Of a DNA stretch of 6,408 nt, positions 5,479 to 6,408 are shown one piece after another (positions within the stretch are counted from its first letter, which is position 1; each line of letters opens with the position of its first letter). The stretch spans positions 1-6,408 of the forward strand of contig CAADVN010000200.1 of the NCBI GenBank assembly GCA_900752445.1, written 5' to 3'. The translations under genes and the position numbers were made by a program. This DNA is from an uncultured Oscillospiraceae bacterium (GTDB lineage Bacteria; Bacillota; Clostridia; Oscillospirales; Oscillospiraceae). A model generated the notes under the pieces. That model was given only the letters and a program-made list of their open reading frames with translations, had not been told where the DNA came from and did no database searches.

Positions 5479-6408
5479 GTGTGTGTCCTCCTTCCAGATG
5501 TCGCGCAGCAGCCGCTGCTTCAGGCTCAGACGGTTTTTGCGTTTTTCAGATATTCCCGGCGGGGCCCCGGCGGGCGATGCGTAGATGAGCTCCAGCAGGT
5601 GCGCGCTCTCCGCGCCCTGACGCGCGTAGCGGTCGCGGCAGCCCATGCAGTAGGAAAGCTGCAGGCCCTCGCAGCCCTCCAGCGCGGCCTTGGTGTAGTC
5701 CGCGGCGACCTCGGGCTTTGCATAGCCCGCGAGCCCGCCGTAGCCGCAGCAGGGCGAGCTGTCGCCAGTGTACTCCGGCTCTCGCAGCTCGCAGCCGAGC
5801 CCCGACAGGAGCTTCCGTATCGCCGCCTGCGTGTCCGCGTCGCCCCTCGCGCCGCAGGCGTCGTGTATGACCGCCTCGCCGACTGCCGTCGGCGCACAGT
5901 CCGGCAGGCCGAGCTCGAGCAGCACGTCCCAGATGCCCCTGCACTCGCCCATGCCCGACTCGCGCAGCTGCTTCATGCAGCTCGGGCAGGCCGTGATGAT
6001 CGTGGGGCCGCCCAGCTTTGCAAGCTCCGAGCGCAGCAGCGCGCAGGTCTCGTCAAAGAGCTCCTCGCGCCCGGCCCAGTGCGAGATGATGCCGCAGCAG
6101 CCGAGCAGTATGCCCACGCCGCCATCAAGCCTCGACCTCAGATCGGCGTAGGCCCGCCAGACCGACTCCGGCGCTATGGCCCCGGCCTGGCAGCCCGGGA
6201 AAAACACATATTTGCAGGTCTCGTATCCCGGCTCGGGCCGGCACAAGAACGCCTCGGTATTCGAGAAGATCTGGTCGTAGAGCGCGAATTCGTGCACGGC
6301 CAGGCTCATCTTGCCCGTGGCGACCATGTTCCGCCGCGCAGAGAGGCAGCTCTCGCCCATGTCGTAGCCGTTTGGGCAGGTCACCGTCCACTGGCCGCAG
6401 AGGGCGCA
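5215..6408 (-). CDS. Double-CCG iron-sulfur protein with C-terminal extra domain, 5' partial (DVU_1558 type)
   Basis: The frame stays open to the window edge, so the N terminus is missing; 397 residues are visible. They begin with CALCGQWTVTCPNG, the tail of a ferredoxin-like domain in which the third cysteine position is Trp. Two HdrB/GlpC-type CCG domains follow: C73, C104-C105-G, C141-x-x-C144, and C185, C220-C221-G, C254-x-x-C257. These spacings fit the CCG consensus for a non-cubane [4Fe-4S] cluster used in thiol or disulfide chemistry. After a basic linker (287-306) an 87-residue domain begins at an internal ATG. By operon order this is the C-terminal part of a pyridine nucleotide-disulfide oxidoreductase/dicluster-binding protein; the flavin part would lie to the right of the window. 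It would feed electrons to the pathway. A GTG at 6384 is in frame but only 8 residues from the edge and downstream of conserved cysteines, so it is not the start. Confidence 0.88.
   Translation of the reverse strand, partial: CALCGQWTVTCPNGYDMGESCLSARRNMVATGKMSLAVHEFALYDQIFSNTEAFLCRPEPGYETCKYVFFPGCQAGAIAPESVWRAYADLRSRLDGGVGILLGCCGIISHWAGREELFDETCALLRSELAKLGGPTIITACPSCMKQLRESGMGECRGIWDVLLELGLPDCAPTAVGEAVIHDACGARGDADTQAAIRKLLSGLGCELREPEYTGDSSPCCGYGGLAGYAKPEVAADYTKAALEGCEGLQLSYCMGCRDRYARQGAESAHLLELIYASPAGAPPGISEKRKNRLSLKQRLLRDIWKEDTHMAPRGYKIEYTPEVKELMEQRMVLESDIETVMQAYREGGEAIYEADTGLRISRYRLGNVTFWVKFTEDAEGYVIHSAYSHRMTVETR
5487..5493 (-). promoter_or_regulatory. Internal consensus ribosome-binding site
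   Basis: On the minus strand AAGGAGG (5493-5487) is followed by ACACACAC and ATG (5478-5476). It codes for part of Lys-Glu-Asp in the longer protein. It is closer to the Shine-Dalgarno consensus than the sites of the redox or radical SAM genes in the same operon, which argues for real initiation here. Confidence 0.6.

Noticed and set aside
1..6408. CRISPR arrays, tRNA or rRNA genes, insertion sequences
   Set aside because: No spaced direct repeats, no tRNA-like cloverleaf, no rRNA sequence and no transposase motifs were seen.

Overview
This is a GC-rich bacterial window. It looks like a strict anaerobe, most likely a high-GC Firmicute of the Clostridia/Oscillospirales type. That placement is an inference from the Noc-like ParB, strong AGGAGG ribosome-binding sites, simple intrinsic terminators and a redox operon typical of anaerobes. 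A Desulfovibrio- or Synergistes-like host cannot be excluded, because the same operon type occurs in Desulfovibrio. ATA is used very heavily for isoleucine despite the high GC.

Layout from left to right. Bases 1-170 hold an AT-rich edge, a decayed plus-strand gene start (signal peptide followed by what looks like the first strand of a type II L-asparaginase) and a GC-rich hairpin. Bases 171-980 (minus) encode a ParB/Noc-family protein. Bases 981-1320 are intergenic and hold a minus-strand promoter-like pair, a possible RNA of about 117 nt ending in a UUCG-loop terminator, and an inverted repeat. Bases 1321-1533 (plus) encode a 70-residue DUF378 membrane protein, followed by a strong terminator at 1538-1574.

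The rest of the window, 1574 to the right edge, is one tightly packed minus-strand operon. In transcription order it holds: the C-terminal part of a double-CCG iron-sulfur protein carrying an extra 87-residue domain (5' end outside the window); a 73-residue two-CxxC redox protein; a class I methyltransferase; a C-GCAxxG-C-C family cysteine protein; a TrsS-like radical SAM protein; and a PaaK-like AMP-forming CoA ligase. The gene order matches, as I recall it, the Desulfovibrio vulgaris DVU_1558 to DVU_1553 neighbourhood. NCBI protein families carry those locus names, and in that species the set sits beside molybdenum aldehyde oxidoreductase genes. No biochemical function of the complete set is known to me.

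The five junctions are a 4-bp gap, a 1-bp overlap (TAGTG), a 14-bp overlap, a 1-bp overlap (TGATG) and a 4-bp overlap (ATGA). This implies coupled translation and a shared pathway or complex. A plausible but unproven reading is that iron-sulfur and thiol redox proteins, a radical SAM enzyme, a methyltransferase and an acyl-activating enzyme together make or install a modified cofactor or peptide for a Mo- or Se-dependent oxidoreductase. The most notable local oddity is a perfect AAGGAGG plus ATG inside the double-CCG reading frame, which could yield the C-terminal domain as a separate protein.
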